Shown in pieces: positions 52,506 to 60,691 of a stretch of DNA of 64,000 nt; position 1 is the first letter of the stretch, and each line of letters starts with the position of its first letter. The stretch lies in NCBI RefSeq assembly GCF_017308975.1, contig NZ_JADWPD010000011.1:124001-188000 (forward strand), given 5' to 3'. A program made the position numbers and the translations under genes. The notes beneath the pieces are model-generated. The model saw only the letters and a program-made list of their open reading frames with translations. It did not search any database and was not told the DNA's origin. Source of the stretch: Amycolatopsis sp. MtRt-6. Lineage in GTDB: Bacteria; Actinomycetota; Actinomycetes; Mycobacteriales; Pseudonocardiaceae.

Positions 52506-52621
52506 GCCGACGTTCGCTCGTTTCCGCTGCTCCCAGCCCGGTTTGTGGTTAGGGTGCAGTGGTGCGAACGGGTCGATCCGGGCGGAAGGAGATCGCGCTT
52601 TTCCTCGGCGCGTGCTGAACG

Positions 52622-54367
52622 ATGAGCTCGCAGGACGGTAAGCCAGCGGAAGAAGAGGTCGTGGCGGGTGCCACCACGGACCTCGCCAACGCCCCGGAGA
52701 CGACGGGACCCGGACACCCGCCCGACGAGCATGTCCCCCTCGACCTCGCCGCCGACAAGCCGGCCGCCACCGACCGCGTCGTGTTCTGGGTGGCGGCGGT
52801 GCTCGCGGTCGCGATCATCGCCTGGGGAGTGCTCGCCCCGGGCAGCCTCGCCGACGTCGCGTCCACTGTCCTGAACGACGCCGTGATCCCCTACGGCGGC
52901 TGGGCTTTCGTGCTCACCGCCAGCGGGTTCGTGCTCTTCGCGGTGTGCCTGGCCATCAGCCGGTACGGCCGGATCCCGCTGGGGCAGGACACGGAACTGC
53001 CCGAGTTCCGGACGTCGTCGTGGATCGCGATGATGTTCAGCGCCGGGATGGGGATCGGCCTGATGTTCTTCGGCGTGTACGAACCGGTGTCCCACCTCGC
53101 CAGCCCGCCACCGGGCACCGCGGCCCCCGGCTCCGACGGAGCCGTCCACACCGCGATGGCGACGACGCTGTTCCACTGGACCGTGCACCCGTGGGCGATC
53201 TACGCGGTCGTCGGCCTCGCGATCGCCTACAGCACCTTCCGCAGGGGCCGCAGCCAGCTGATCAGCTCCGTGTTCGCCCCGCTGTTCGGGGAACGGCGCA
53301 CCGAAGGCCCGCTGGGCAAGGCGATCGACGTCATGGCGATCTTCGCCACGCTCTTCGGCTCGGCCGCCTCGCTCGGCCTCGGCGCGCTGCAGGTCGGCGG
53401 CGGGATGGGCGCCGTCGGCTGGATCGACGACCCGGGCAAGGGCCTGCTGGTCGCGATCATCGCGATCCTCACCATCGCGTTCATCGCCTCGGCCGTGTCC
53501 GGGGTGGCCAAGGGCATCCAATGGCTGTCCAACATCAACATGGTGCTCGCCGCGGTGCTCGCGGTGTTCGTGCTGGTGGTCGGGCCGACCGTGCTGATTC
53601 TCAACATCGTGCCCGGCGCGATCGGCGACTACTTCCGCGAGTTCGCCGAGATGTCCGGCCGCACCGGGATGACCGGCGGCGAGCAGATGCAGACCTGGCT
53701 CGGCGGCTGGACGGTCTTCTACTGGGCGTGGTGGATCTCGTGGACGCCGTTCGTCGGAATGTTCATCGCGCGGATCTCGCGCGGCCGCACCATCCGGCAG
53801 TTCATCTTCGGGGTCATCGCGATCCCGAGCATCGTGAGCCTGCTGTGGTTCGCGATCTTCGGCGGCGCGGCGATCAGCAGGCAGCGGGCGGGCACGGACA
53901 TCGCGGGCGCGGGCAGCGCCCAGTCGGCGACGTTCGAGCTGCTGGAGACCCTGCCGTGGTTCGTGCCGATCGCGGTCCTGGTGATGCTCCTGGTGTCGAT
54001 CTTCTTCGTCTCCGGCGCGGACGCCGCGTCGGTGGTGATGGGGACGCTGTCCCAGCGCGGCAGCGTGCATCCGCGGAAGGGCGTGGTGGTCTTCTGGGGT
54101 GTGCTGATGGGCGCCGTCGCGGCGGTCATGCTGCTGGTCGGCGGGAACGAGGCGCTGACCGGGTTGCAGAACCTCACCATCCTGATCGCGGTGCCGTTCC
54201 TGTTCGTGATGGTCGGGCTGTGCGTGTCGGTCTGGATGGACCTGCGCCACGACCCGTTGATGCAGCAGGAGGACGCGATGATGCGGTCGCTGAAGGAACT
54301 GCACGAGGAACGCACCGACGCCGCCGCCGAGCGCCGTCGCCTGCGCGGGCGCACCCGCCGCACCTGA
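52622..54367 (+). CDS. BCCT-family betaine/choline/carnitine transporter
   Basis: A 581-aa transporter with 12 predicted helices. The BCCT signature is seen as GMGIGLMFFGVYEPVSHL and WWISWTPFVGMFIARISRG. It would import glycine betaine, choline or carnitine with Na+ or H+, often for osmoprotection. The hydrophilic N-terminus is about 55 residues; the C-terminal tail is charged. ATG 52622 has a weak ribosome site. No betaine-synthesis genes are adjacent. Confidence 0.9.
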   Translation: MSSQDGKPAEEEVVAGATTDLANAPETTGPGHPPDEHVPLDLAADKPAATDRVVFWVAAVLAVAIIAWGVLAPGSLADVASTVLNDAVIPYGGWAFVLTASGFVLFAVCLAISRYGRIPLGQDTELPEFRTSSWIAMMFSAGMGIGLMFFGVYEPVSHLASPPPGTAAPGSDGAVHTAMATTLFHWTVHPWAIYAVVGLAIAYSTFRRGRSQLISSVFAPLFGERRTEGPLGKAIDVMAIFATLFGSAASLGLGALQVGGGMGAVGWIDDPGKGLLVAIIAILTIAFIASAVSGVAKGIQWLSNINMVLAAVLAVFVLVVGPTVLILNIVPGAIGDYFREFAEMSGRTGMTGGEQMQTWLGGWTVFYWAWWISWTPFVGMFIARISRGRTIRQFIFGVIAIPSIVSLLWFAIFGGAAISRQRAGTDIAGAGSAQSATFELLETLPWFVPIAVLVMLLVSIFFVSGADAASVVMGTLSQRGSVHPRKGVVVFWGVLMGAVAAVMLLVGGNEALTGLQNLTILIAVPFLFVMVGLCVSVWMDLRHDPLMQQEDAMMRSLKELHEERTDAAAERRRLRGRTRRT

Positions 54368-54422
54368 ACCGACCGGTTACCGGGTGCGACGAGGGGGTAC
54401 CTCTCCGGGGGGAGGTGAGGAG

Positions 54423-54803
54423 ATGACATCCCGCAGCACCCCGGCCGTCCGGCACCGCACCGCGGTGGTCGGCGCGGCCGCCGGACTGGTCCTGCTGGCC
54501 GGGCTCTACCTCGTACTCGCCCCGTGGATCGCCGGCTTCGGCGGCGCGGGCGTGCTCGCGCTCAGCGACACGGTGCTCGGTCTCGTCCTGGTCGCGCTGG
54601 CGATCGCCCGCGCGGCGACGCGGCGCGTGCGCCTGCTGGGCTGGGTCGTCCCGGTCCTCGGCGTGTGGGTGGCGCTTTCGCCGTGGCTGCTGTCCTCGGC
54701 GGGGGAGACACCGCCGTCGACGGCCGCGCTGGTCGGCAACGTCGTCGCGGGCGCGGTGGTCGTGGTGGCCGGCGTGTGCTCGGCGCTCGCGGGCGAGCGC
54801 TGA
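54423..54803 (+). CDS. SPW-repeat-type membrane protein
   Basis: A 126-aa protein with four predicted helices and two Pro-Trp motifs (VLAPWIAGF and ALSPWLLSS), as in the SPW-repeat family of small bacterial membrane proteins. Function is unknown. ATG 54423 follows a strong GGGAGGTGAGGAG. It lies 55 bp after the BCCT gene. Confidence 0.78.
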   Translation: MTSRSTPAVRHRTAVVGAAAGLVLLAGLYLVLAPWIAGFGGAGVLALSDTVLGLVLVALAIARAATRRVRLLGWVVPVLGVWVALSPWLLSSAGETPPSTAALVGNVVAGAVVVVAGVCSALAGER

Positions 54804-54897
54804 GCACGCTCCGGGTGGACGTGCCGGCCCCGAGGGGGGCAAGCTCCGCCCAGGAGCGCGTGCGGGTGGAGGGGCCCGCCGCCGACCCCTGGGAGGC

Positions 54898-55191
54898 GTG
54901 CTGGACCCCGCCGAGATCACGACCTCGAACCCGGGCAAGATCTACTACCCCGAGGCCGGGCTGACCAAGGGCGACGTCGTCGGGCACTACCGGACGGTCG
55001 CCGAGGCGATGGTGCCGCACCTGCGCGGCCGGCCGCTGACCCTGCGCCGCTACCCGAACGGCATCGCGGGCCAGACCTGGTACCAGAAGGAGGTCAGCCC
55101 GAAGCTGCCCTCCTGGATCCGCGTCGAGGCGATCCCGCAGCGGACGACCAGCGACGTGCGGCACGTCATCTGCGACGACGGGGAGGCCGTT
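54898..55191 (+). pseudogene. Truncated LigD-type polymerase domain
   Basis: The frame from GTG 54898 gives the first 98 residues of a LigD polymerase (primase-like) domain: NPGKIYYPEAGLTKGDVVGHY, RGRPLTLRRYPNGIAG, WYQKEVSPKLPSWIRV, VRHVICDDGEAV. A full domain is near 300 residues and has its catalytic acids later. At about 55190 the sequence becomes the antisense of the neighbouring gene, and the open frame beyond has no sense. This is a 5' remnant, cut by rearrangement. Confidence 0.85.
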
Positions 55192-56262
55192 TCACGTTCG
55201 GATCCGGAGCCAGTCGCCGTCGGCCTTGCCCAGGCGGTACTCGCCGCCGGCGCGTTTCGCGTAGATCCCGCCGAGGCCGTTCTCCCGCGCCGCGGCGAGC
55301 ACGGCCTCGCCGCCGCCGTGGAAGTAGCGCGGCACCTGCCAGTTGCCGCCGGACAGGCCGAGGTCGGCCAGCATGTCCCGGCGTTCGAGGTAGGGCAGGT
55401 CCAGCGTCGTCCGGCCTTCGTAGTGCAGCAGGTCGTAGGCGAAGAAGAACGCCGGGCAGTGCTTGGCCATCCGCTTGGCGTCGTTGCCCTCGGCGCGGCC
55501 GCGCCGGACGAGCCCCGCGGGATCCGGGCGCCCGTCGCAGACCACGACCATCTCGCCGTCGAGCAGCACCTCCGTCGAGCCCAGGGTTTCGCCGAGCTTG
55601 TGCAGCTCCGGCCAGCGTCCGATGACGTCGGCGCCGGTGTCGTCGTGCGCGGCGATGCGGCCGCCGGACACGCACAGCATCGTGCGGGCGCCGCCCCAGT
55701 CGAACTCGTAGGCCCAATCGCCGTCCTCGGCGGGCAGTTCGCCGTCGACCGCGGTCATCGGCTCGAGGAACTCGGGGGAGTCCTCGTGCCCGGGCTCGGC
55801 CGGGTCGAGGCGGCGCAGCGTCCAGTCGCCCTCGTCCTCGGGGTTGTGCCGGTTGAGGAAGAGGTACTTACCGTTCGCCTTGCCGCCGTGGAAGACGACC
55901 TCGACCTTGTGGTTGTTCCAGTGCAGGGTTTCGTAGCGCCCGGTGTCCCAGATCGCCATCCACCCGCCGCCGTACTCGCCGGCCGGGATCTCGCCCTCGA
56001 AGTCGAGGTACTCCATGGGGTGGTCTTCGGTGTGCACCGCCAGGCGCGTGACGCCGGGGGAGAGCGGCAGGCCCTTCGGCACCGCCCACGAGACCAGCAC
56101 GCCGTCGCGCTCCAGCCGGAAGTCCCAGTGCAGCCGGGTGGCGTGGTGTTCCTGGATGACGAACAGGTTGTCGTTCCCAGGTTGCGGCGGGCCTTCCGGC
56201 CACGGTTCGGGAGTGCGGGAGCGACGCCGCTTGCGCCGGTACTCCTCGAGTCTGTCGGCCAT
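55192..56262 (-). CDS. LigD-like 3'-phosphoesterase with a degenerate ligase domain
   Basis: A 356-aa protein. Residues about 28-140 are a LigD 3'-phosphoesterase domain with the metal and phosphate ligands in place (HHATRLHWDFRLERDG, HTEDHPMEY, GEYGGGWMAIWD). The second half is an ATP-dependent DNA ligase adenylation domain, but motif I reads YEFDWGGAR where E-x-K-x-D-G is expected, so the catalytic lysine is gone. The end GDWLRIRT lacks the usual motif V lysine, and no OB fold follows. It probably trims 3' ends but cannot join them. It is tail to tail with the LigD polymerase remnant. Confidence 0.85.
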   Translation of the reverse strand: MADRLEEYRRKRRRSRTPEPWPEGPPQPGNDNLFVIQEHHATRLHWDFRLERDGVLVSWAVPKGLPLSPGVTRLAVHTEDHPMEYLDFEGEIPAGEYGGGWMAIWDTGRYETLHWNNHKVEVVFHGGKANGKYLFLNRHNPEDEGDWTLRRLDPAEPGHEDSPEFLEPMTAVDGELPAEDGDWAYEFDWGGARTMLCVSGGRIAAHDDTGADVIGRWPELHKLGETLGSTEVLLDGEMVVVCDGRPDPAGLVRRGRAEGNDAKRMAKHCPAFFFAYDLLHYEGRTTLDLPYLERRDMLADLGLSGGNWQVPRYFHGGGEAVLAAARENGLGGIYAKRAGGEYRLGKADGDWLRIRT

Positions 56263-56309
56263 GGGCGCCCCGGTACCCCTTCCGCTCGAAGAGCTTCCAG
56301 GGTAGCGGG

Positions 56310-57209
56310 TCACGGTGTCGCGACGGTGGCCGCCAACCCGGCGATCCCCTCCGGGCCGACGCGGCAGCAGCCGCCGATCAGCCGGGCGCCGGCGTCGACC
56401 CAGCTCCGCACGTCCGCCGGCGCCCAGCTCGCCCGGCCGGTCCACCGGCGGGCCGCGGCGTCCCACACCTCGCCGCTGTTGGGGTAGACGACCACCGGTT
56501 TCCCGGTGGCCGCCGCCGCGAGCGCGACGGCGGCCGGGACGTCTTCCGGTGCGCTGCAGTTGATCCCGGTGGCGATCACCTGCGGGACCCCGGCGGCGAG
56601 CGCGAAGGCCTCGCCGAGCGGCTGGCCGGCCCGGGTCGAGGTCCCGGCCACGGTGTAGGACAGCCACAGCGGGACGTCCAGCTCCGCCGCGATCGCGACG
56701 AGGACCGCGGCTTCCTCGACGTCCGGGATGGTTTCGACGGCGAACAGGTCCGGCCCGGCCTCGGCGAGGACCGCCAGCCGCGGCAGGTGGAACTCGCGCA
56801 GCCGCGCCGCGCTCAGGCCGTACCGGCCCCGGTACTCCGAGCCGTCGGCCAGGGACGCGCCGTACGGCCCGACCGAGGCGGCGATCCACAGTGGACGATC
56901 CGGGCCCGCGTCCCGGGCCGTCTTCGCGAGGGAAACGCTGCGGCGCAACAGCTCCGCGGTCTCCTCGGCGGAAATGCCGTGGCGGGCGAAGCCGGGGAAG
57001 CTGGCCTGGTAGCTCGCGGTGAGGACGACGCTCGCCCCGGCCGCGAAATAGGCGAGGTGCGCGTCGACGAGGGCCGCGGGATCGTCACGCAGGAGGCGCG
57101 CGGTCCACAGCTCGTCGGACAGGTCGTGCCCGGCGGCTTCCAGCTGGTTGGACAGCCCGCCGTCGAGGACGACGGGGCCGCGGGACAACGCGGTTTCGAG
57201 AGACGGCAC
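56310..57209 (-). CDS. mmuM: Homocysteine S-methyltransferase
   Basis: Makes methionine by moving a methyl group from S-methylmethionine (or S-adenosylmethionine) to homocysteine. The 299-aa barrel protein has the zinc ligands Cys in TGINCSAPEDV and Cys-Cys in IGGCCRVGPEG, and begins GPVVLDGGLSNQLEAAG. The GTG at 57209 is preceded by TACGTT (complement of 57217-57222) by seven bases, which suggests a leaderless mRNA. It is divergent from the APC permease gene, which may supply its substrate. Confidence 0.9.
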   Translation of the reverse strand: MPSLETALSRGPVVLDGGLSNQLEAAGHDLSDELWTARLLRDDPAALVDAHLAYFAAGASVVLTASYQASFPGFARHGISAEETAELLRRSVSLAKTARDAGPDRPLWIAASVGPYGASLADGSEYRGRYGLSAARLREFHLPRLAVLAEAGPDLFAVETIPDVEEAAVLVAIAAELDVPLWLSYTVAGTSTRAGQPLGEAFALAAGVPQVIATGINCSAPEDVPAAVALAAAATGKPVVVYPNSGEVWDAAARRWTGRASWAPADVRSWVDAGARLIGGCCRVGPEGIAGLAATVATP

Positions 57210-57312
57210 GCGGGCGAACGTAGCATTCCCAGTCCGTGAGAGCCGATCTTCCCGCCTCGTAGGATCCCCGAGCCGAACGTCCACAAGGGACGTCCACCCC
57301 GGAAGAGTGAGC

Positions 57313-58644
57313 ATGACGCCGAACACGCCCGCCGAACAGCCCGTGAAACGCCGGTTCGGCCTGCTGACCGCTGTGTGCCTGGTCACCGGCAACATCATCG
57401 GCGGCGGGGTGTTCCTGCTGCCCGCGACGGTGGCGCCGTACGGCACGGTGAGCCTCGTCGCACTGGGGGTGCTCACCGTGGGCGCGGTGGCGCTGGCGGT
57501 GCTCTTCGGCAGGCTTGCCGCCCGGACGCCGGTCACCGGCGGGCTCTACGTCTACCCGCGCGAGGCTTTCGGGGACTTCGCCGGTTTTGTCTCGGTCTGG
57601 TCCTACTGGACGATGACGTGGGCCAGCAACGCGGCGCTGGCGGTCGCGGCGGTGGGGTACCTGCAGATCCTGCTCCCGGTGCCCGGCGGCGCCGGCTGGC
57701 AGGCGCTGCTCGCCCTGGCGGCGTTGTGGCTGCCCGCGCTGACGAACTTCGCCGGGCTCAAGTACGTCGCCGCCGCGCAGATCGTCTCGACGGTCCTGAA
57801 GTTCCTGCCGCTGGCGGTGGTCGCCCTTGTCGGGCCGTTCTTCGTCCACGCGGGCAACTTCGGCCCGTTCGACGCGACGGGCCAGGGCGTCCTGCCCTCG
57901 ATGTCGGCGGCCGCGGCGATCCTGCTGTACTCCTACCTCGGGGTCGAGTCGGCGGCGGTCAGCGCCGGCGAGGTGCGGAACCCGAAACGTAATGTCATCC
58001 GCGCGGGCGTCCTGGGCACGGTCGCCGCCGCGGTGGTCTACGTGCTGGGCACCGTCGCCGTGTTCGGCCTGGTGCCCCACACCGCGCTGGCCGGGTCGGC
58101 GGCGCCGTTCTCCGACGCGTTGAACGCGCTGTTCGGCGGGACAGCCGGTGGCGTGGTGATGGCCGTCGCGGCCGTGCTGTCGATCGTCGGCGCGCTCAAC
58201 GGCTGGATCCTGATGAGCGCCCAGATGCCCTACGCGGCCGCCGTCGACGGGCTCTTCCCGCGGGTGTTCACCCGGGTGCGCCGGGGCGTGCCCTGGGCCG
58301 GCGCGCTGATCGGCGTCGTCCTGGCCTCCGTGCTGATCCTCTTCAACCACTTCGCCGGGGCCGGGCAGGTCTTCCGGGTCCTGGTGCTGATCACGAGCTT
58401 CACCGCGGCGGTGCCCTACCTGCTGTCCGCGGCCGCCCAGCTCCACTGGCTGGCGCGCGGCGACCGCGAGAAGGTCCGCGGTGGACGCCTGGCGCTGGAC
58501 GTCACCGTGGCCGGGGTGTCGTTCGCCGTGTCGCTGTGGCTGATCGCCGGCGCCGGCTACGCCGCGGTGTACCAGGGCACGTTGTTCCTCGCCGCCGGGC
58601 TGCTCGTGCACGTCTGGCTCTCGGCCCGGCGGCCGGCGTCGTGA
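57313..58644 (+). CDS. APC-family amino acid permease
   Basis: A 443-aa transporter with 12 predicted helices and the APC signature at the start (VTGNIIGGGVFLLPATVAPY), then RTPVTGGLYVYPREAFGDF and YLGVESAAVSAGEVRNPKRN. The basic substrate-binding pattern resembles arginine/lysine or S-methylmethionine permeases, but substrate is not settled. ATG 57313 has GGAAG upstream; GTG 57307 in the same frame is an alternative. It is divergent from mmuM, so S-methylmethionine uptake is possible (inference). Confidence 0.88.
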   Translation: MTPNTPAEQPVKRRFGLLTAVCLVTGNIIGGGVFLLPATVAPYGTVSLVALGVLTVGAVALAVLFGRLAARTPVTGGLYVYPREAFGDFAGFVSVWSYWTMTWASNAALAVAAVGYLQILLPVPGGAGWQALLALAALWLPALTNFAGLKYVAAAQIVSTVLKFLPLAVVALVGPFFVHAGNFGPFDATGQGVLPSMSAAAAILLYSYLGVESAAVSAGEVRNPKRNVIRAGVLGTVAAAVVYVLGTVAVFGLVPHTALAGSAAPFSDALNALFGGTAGGVVMAVAAVLSIVGALNGWILMSAQMPYAAAVDGLFPRVFTRVRRGVPWAGALIGVVLASVLILFNHFAGAGQVFRVLVLITSFTAAVPYLLSAAAQLHWLARGDREKVRGGRLALDVTVAGVSFAVSLWLIAGAGYAAVYQGTLFLAAGLLVHVWLSARRPAS

Positions 58645-58679
58645 GGGGAAGCCGAGCCGCTTCCCCGCACGACGCCGGC
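58632..58679. terminator. Bidirectional terminator between permease and ABC genes
   Basis: Arms of 12 and 8 bp with one mismatch pair 58632-58652 with 58659-58679 around a 6-nt loop. The hairpin overlaps the permease stop and ends just before the stop of the convergent ABC gene. Confidence 0.8.
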
Positions 58680-58681
58680 GG

Positions 58682-60691
58682 TCAGTCCGTTTCCGCCATG
58701 GCTTCGGCGAACTGAGCCGCGTACAGCCGCGCGTACGCGCCCCCGCTGTGCAGCAGCGTTTCGTGGTCGCCCTGCTCGACGATGCGGCCGTGCTCCATCA
58801 CCAGGATCACGTCCGCGTCGCGGATCGTCGAGAGGCGGTGCGCGATGACGAAGCTCGTGCGGCCACTGCGCAGCGAGTTCATCGCCCGCTGGATGAGCAC
58901 CTCGGTGCGGGTGTCGACCGAGCTGGTCGCCTCGTCGAGGATGAGGATGACCGGCTTGGCCAGGAACGCCCGCGCCACGGTGATCAGCTGCTTCTCACCC
59001 GCGCTGACCGTGCCGCCCTCGTCGTCGAGCACGGTCTCGTACCCGTCCGGCAGGGTGCGCACGAAGCGGTCCACGTGCGTCGCCTTCGCCGCTTCGACGA
59101 TCTCCTCGCGGCTCGGGTTGTCGGCGCCGTAGGCGATGTTCTCCGCGATCGTGCCGCCGAACAGCCACGCGTCCTGCAGCACCATGCCGGTCTGGTCGCG
59201 CAGTTCTTCGCGGTTCATCTTCGCGATGTCGACGCCGTCGAGCGTGATCCGCCCGCCGTCGAGCTCGTAGAACCGCATGAGCAGGTTGACCAGAGTCGTC
59301 TTCCCCGCGCCGGTCGGACCGACGATCGCCACCGTCTGACCGGGCTCGACGGTCAGCGAGAGGTCGTCGATCAGCGGCTTGTCCGGCTGGTAGCGGAACG
59401 AGACGTCCTGGAACTCCACGCGCCCCCGGACCACCGCCGGCCGTTCCGGCGAAGCGGGCTCCGGCGCCTGCTCCTCGGCGTCGAGCAGCGCGAACACCCG
59501 CTCGGCCGAGGCGACGCCGGACTGCAGCAGGTTCGCCATGCTGGCGATCTGCGTGACCGGCTGGCTGAACTGGCGCGAGTACTGGATGAACGCCTGCACC
59601 TCGCCGAGCGTCAGGCTGCCCGACGCGACGCGCAGCGCGCCGATCACCGCCACCAGCACGTAGCTCAGGTTGCCGATGAACATCATCGCCGGCTGGATCA
59701 TCCCGGAGATGAACTGCGCCTTGAAGCTCGCCTGGTACAGCGTCTCGTTCTGCTTGTCGAAGATCGCCGCGGACTCCGCGCGGCGGCCGAACACCTTGAC
59801 CAGCGAGTGCCCGGTGTACATCTCCTCGACGTGGGCGTTGAGCTTCCCGGTCGTCGACCACTGCTTGATGAAGTTCGGCTGCGCCCGCTTGCCGATCTTC
59901 GCGGCCAGGATCGCCGACGCCGGCACGGTCACCAACACGATCAGCGCCAGCAGCGGCGAGATCAGGAACATCATGATCAGCACGCCGATCACCGTCAGCA
60001 GCGACGAGACGATCTGCGAGAGCGTCTGCTGCAGCGACTGCGCCAGGTTGTCGATGTCGTTGGTGACGCGGGAAAGCACCTCGCCGCGCGGCTGGCGGTC
60101 GAAGTACTTCAGCGGCAGCCGCGCGAACTTGTTCTCGACATCCTGGCGCAGCCGGTACACCGCCTGCTGCACCAGGGTGGTCGTCAGCCGGGCCTGGATG
60201 AGCCCGAAGAACGCCGAGAAGACGAACAGCGCCAGCACGATCAGCAGGATCCGGCCGACCGCGTCGAAGTCGATGCCGGCGCCGGGCACCAGGTCGACCC
60301 GGCTGTAGATGTCGGCGAGCGTGCTGTCGCCGCGGGCCCGCAGGCCGGCGACGATCTGCTCCTTGGTCACCCCCGGCGGCACCTGCTTGCCGAGCACGCC
60401 GGCGAGGATGAGGTCGGTGGCGTGGCCGAGGATCTTCGGCCCGATGACGGTCAGCGCGACGCTGGCCGCGCCCAGCACCAGCACGCCGATCAGAGCGGCC
60501 CGCTGCGGTCTCAGCAGCCGCAGCAGCCGCTTGAGGGATCCCTTGAAGTCGAGGGCCTTCTCCGGCGGCGCGCCGCCCGACATCCACCGGGCGGCCCCGC
60601 CGGCGGCGTTCCCGGTGTTCTGCTGCCGCTCGGCGGCCGGCCGTTCCCCGGCGTCGGTGACGGCGGCTTTGGCGGATTCCGTGGTACTCAC
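58682..60691 (-). CDS. ABC exporter half, catalytic-site Glu subunit
   Basis: A 669-aa fused membrane-ATPase ABC exporter half. Six helices are followed by an NBD with Walker A GPTGAGKTT, a deviant signature VSAGEKQ (in place of LSGGQ) and Walker B ILILDEATSSVD with the catalytic Glu intact. A 60-residue hydrophilic N-terminus precedes the first helix. GTG 60691 overlaps the stop of the upstream partner (GTGA). Together they form a heterodimer with one degenerate ATP site (see the partner). Confidence 0.92.
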   Translation of the reverse strand: MSTTESAKAAVTDAGERPAAERQQNTGNAAGGAARWMSGGAPPEKALDFKGSLKRLLRLLRPQRAALIGVLVLGAASVALTVIGPKILGHATDLILAGVLGKQVPPGVTKEQIVAGLRARGDSTLADIYSRVDLVPGAGIDFDAVGRILLIVLALFVFSAFFGLIQARLTTTLVQQAVYRLRQDVENKFARLPLKYFDRQPRGEVLSRVTNDIDNLAQSLQQTLSQIVSSLLTVIGVLIMMFLISPLLALIVLVTVPASAILAAKIGKRAQPNFIKQWSTTGKLNAHVEEMYTGHSLVKVFGRRAESAAIFDKQNETLYQASFKAQFISGMIQPAMMFIGNLSYVLVAVIGALRVASGSLTLGEVQAFIQYSRQFSQPVTQIASMANLLQSGVASAERVFALLDAEEQAPEPASPERPAVVRGRVEFQDVSFRYQPDKPLIDDLSLTVEPGQTVAIVGPTGAGKTTLVNLLMRFYELDGGRITLDGVDIAKMNREELRDQTGMVLQDAWLFGGTIAENIAYGADNPSREEIVEAAKATHVDRFVRTLPDGYETVLDDEGGTVSAGEKQLITVARAFLAKPVILILDEATSSVDTRTEVLIQRAMNSLRSGRTSFVIAHRLSTIRDADVILVMEHGRIVEQGDHETLLHSGGAYARLYAAQFAEAMAETD

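Noticed and set aside
54898-56487. LigD polymerase frame continuing to 529 codons
   Set aside because: Only the first 98 codons resemble LigD; the rest is antisense to the phosphoesterase-pseudoligase gene.
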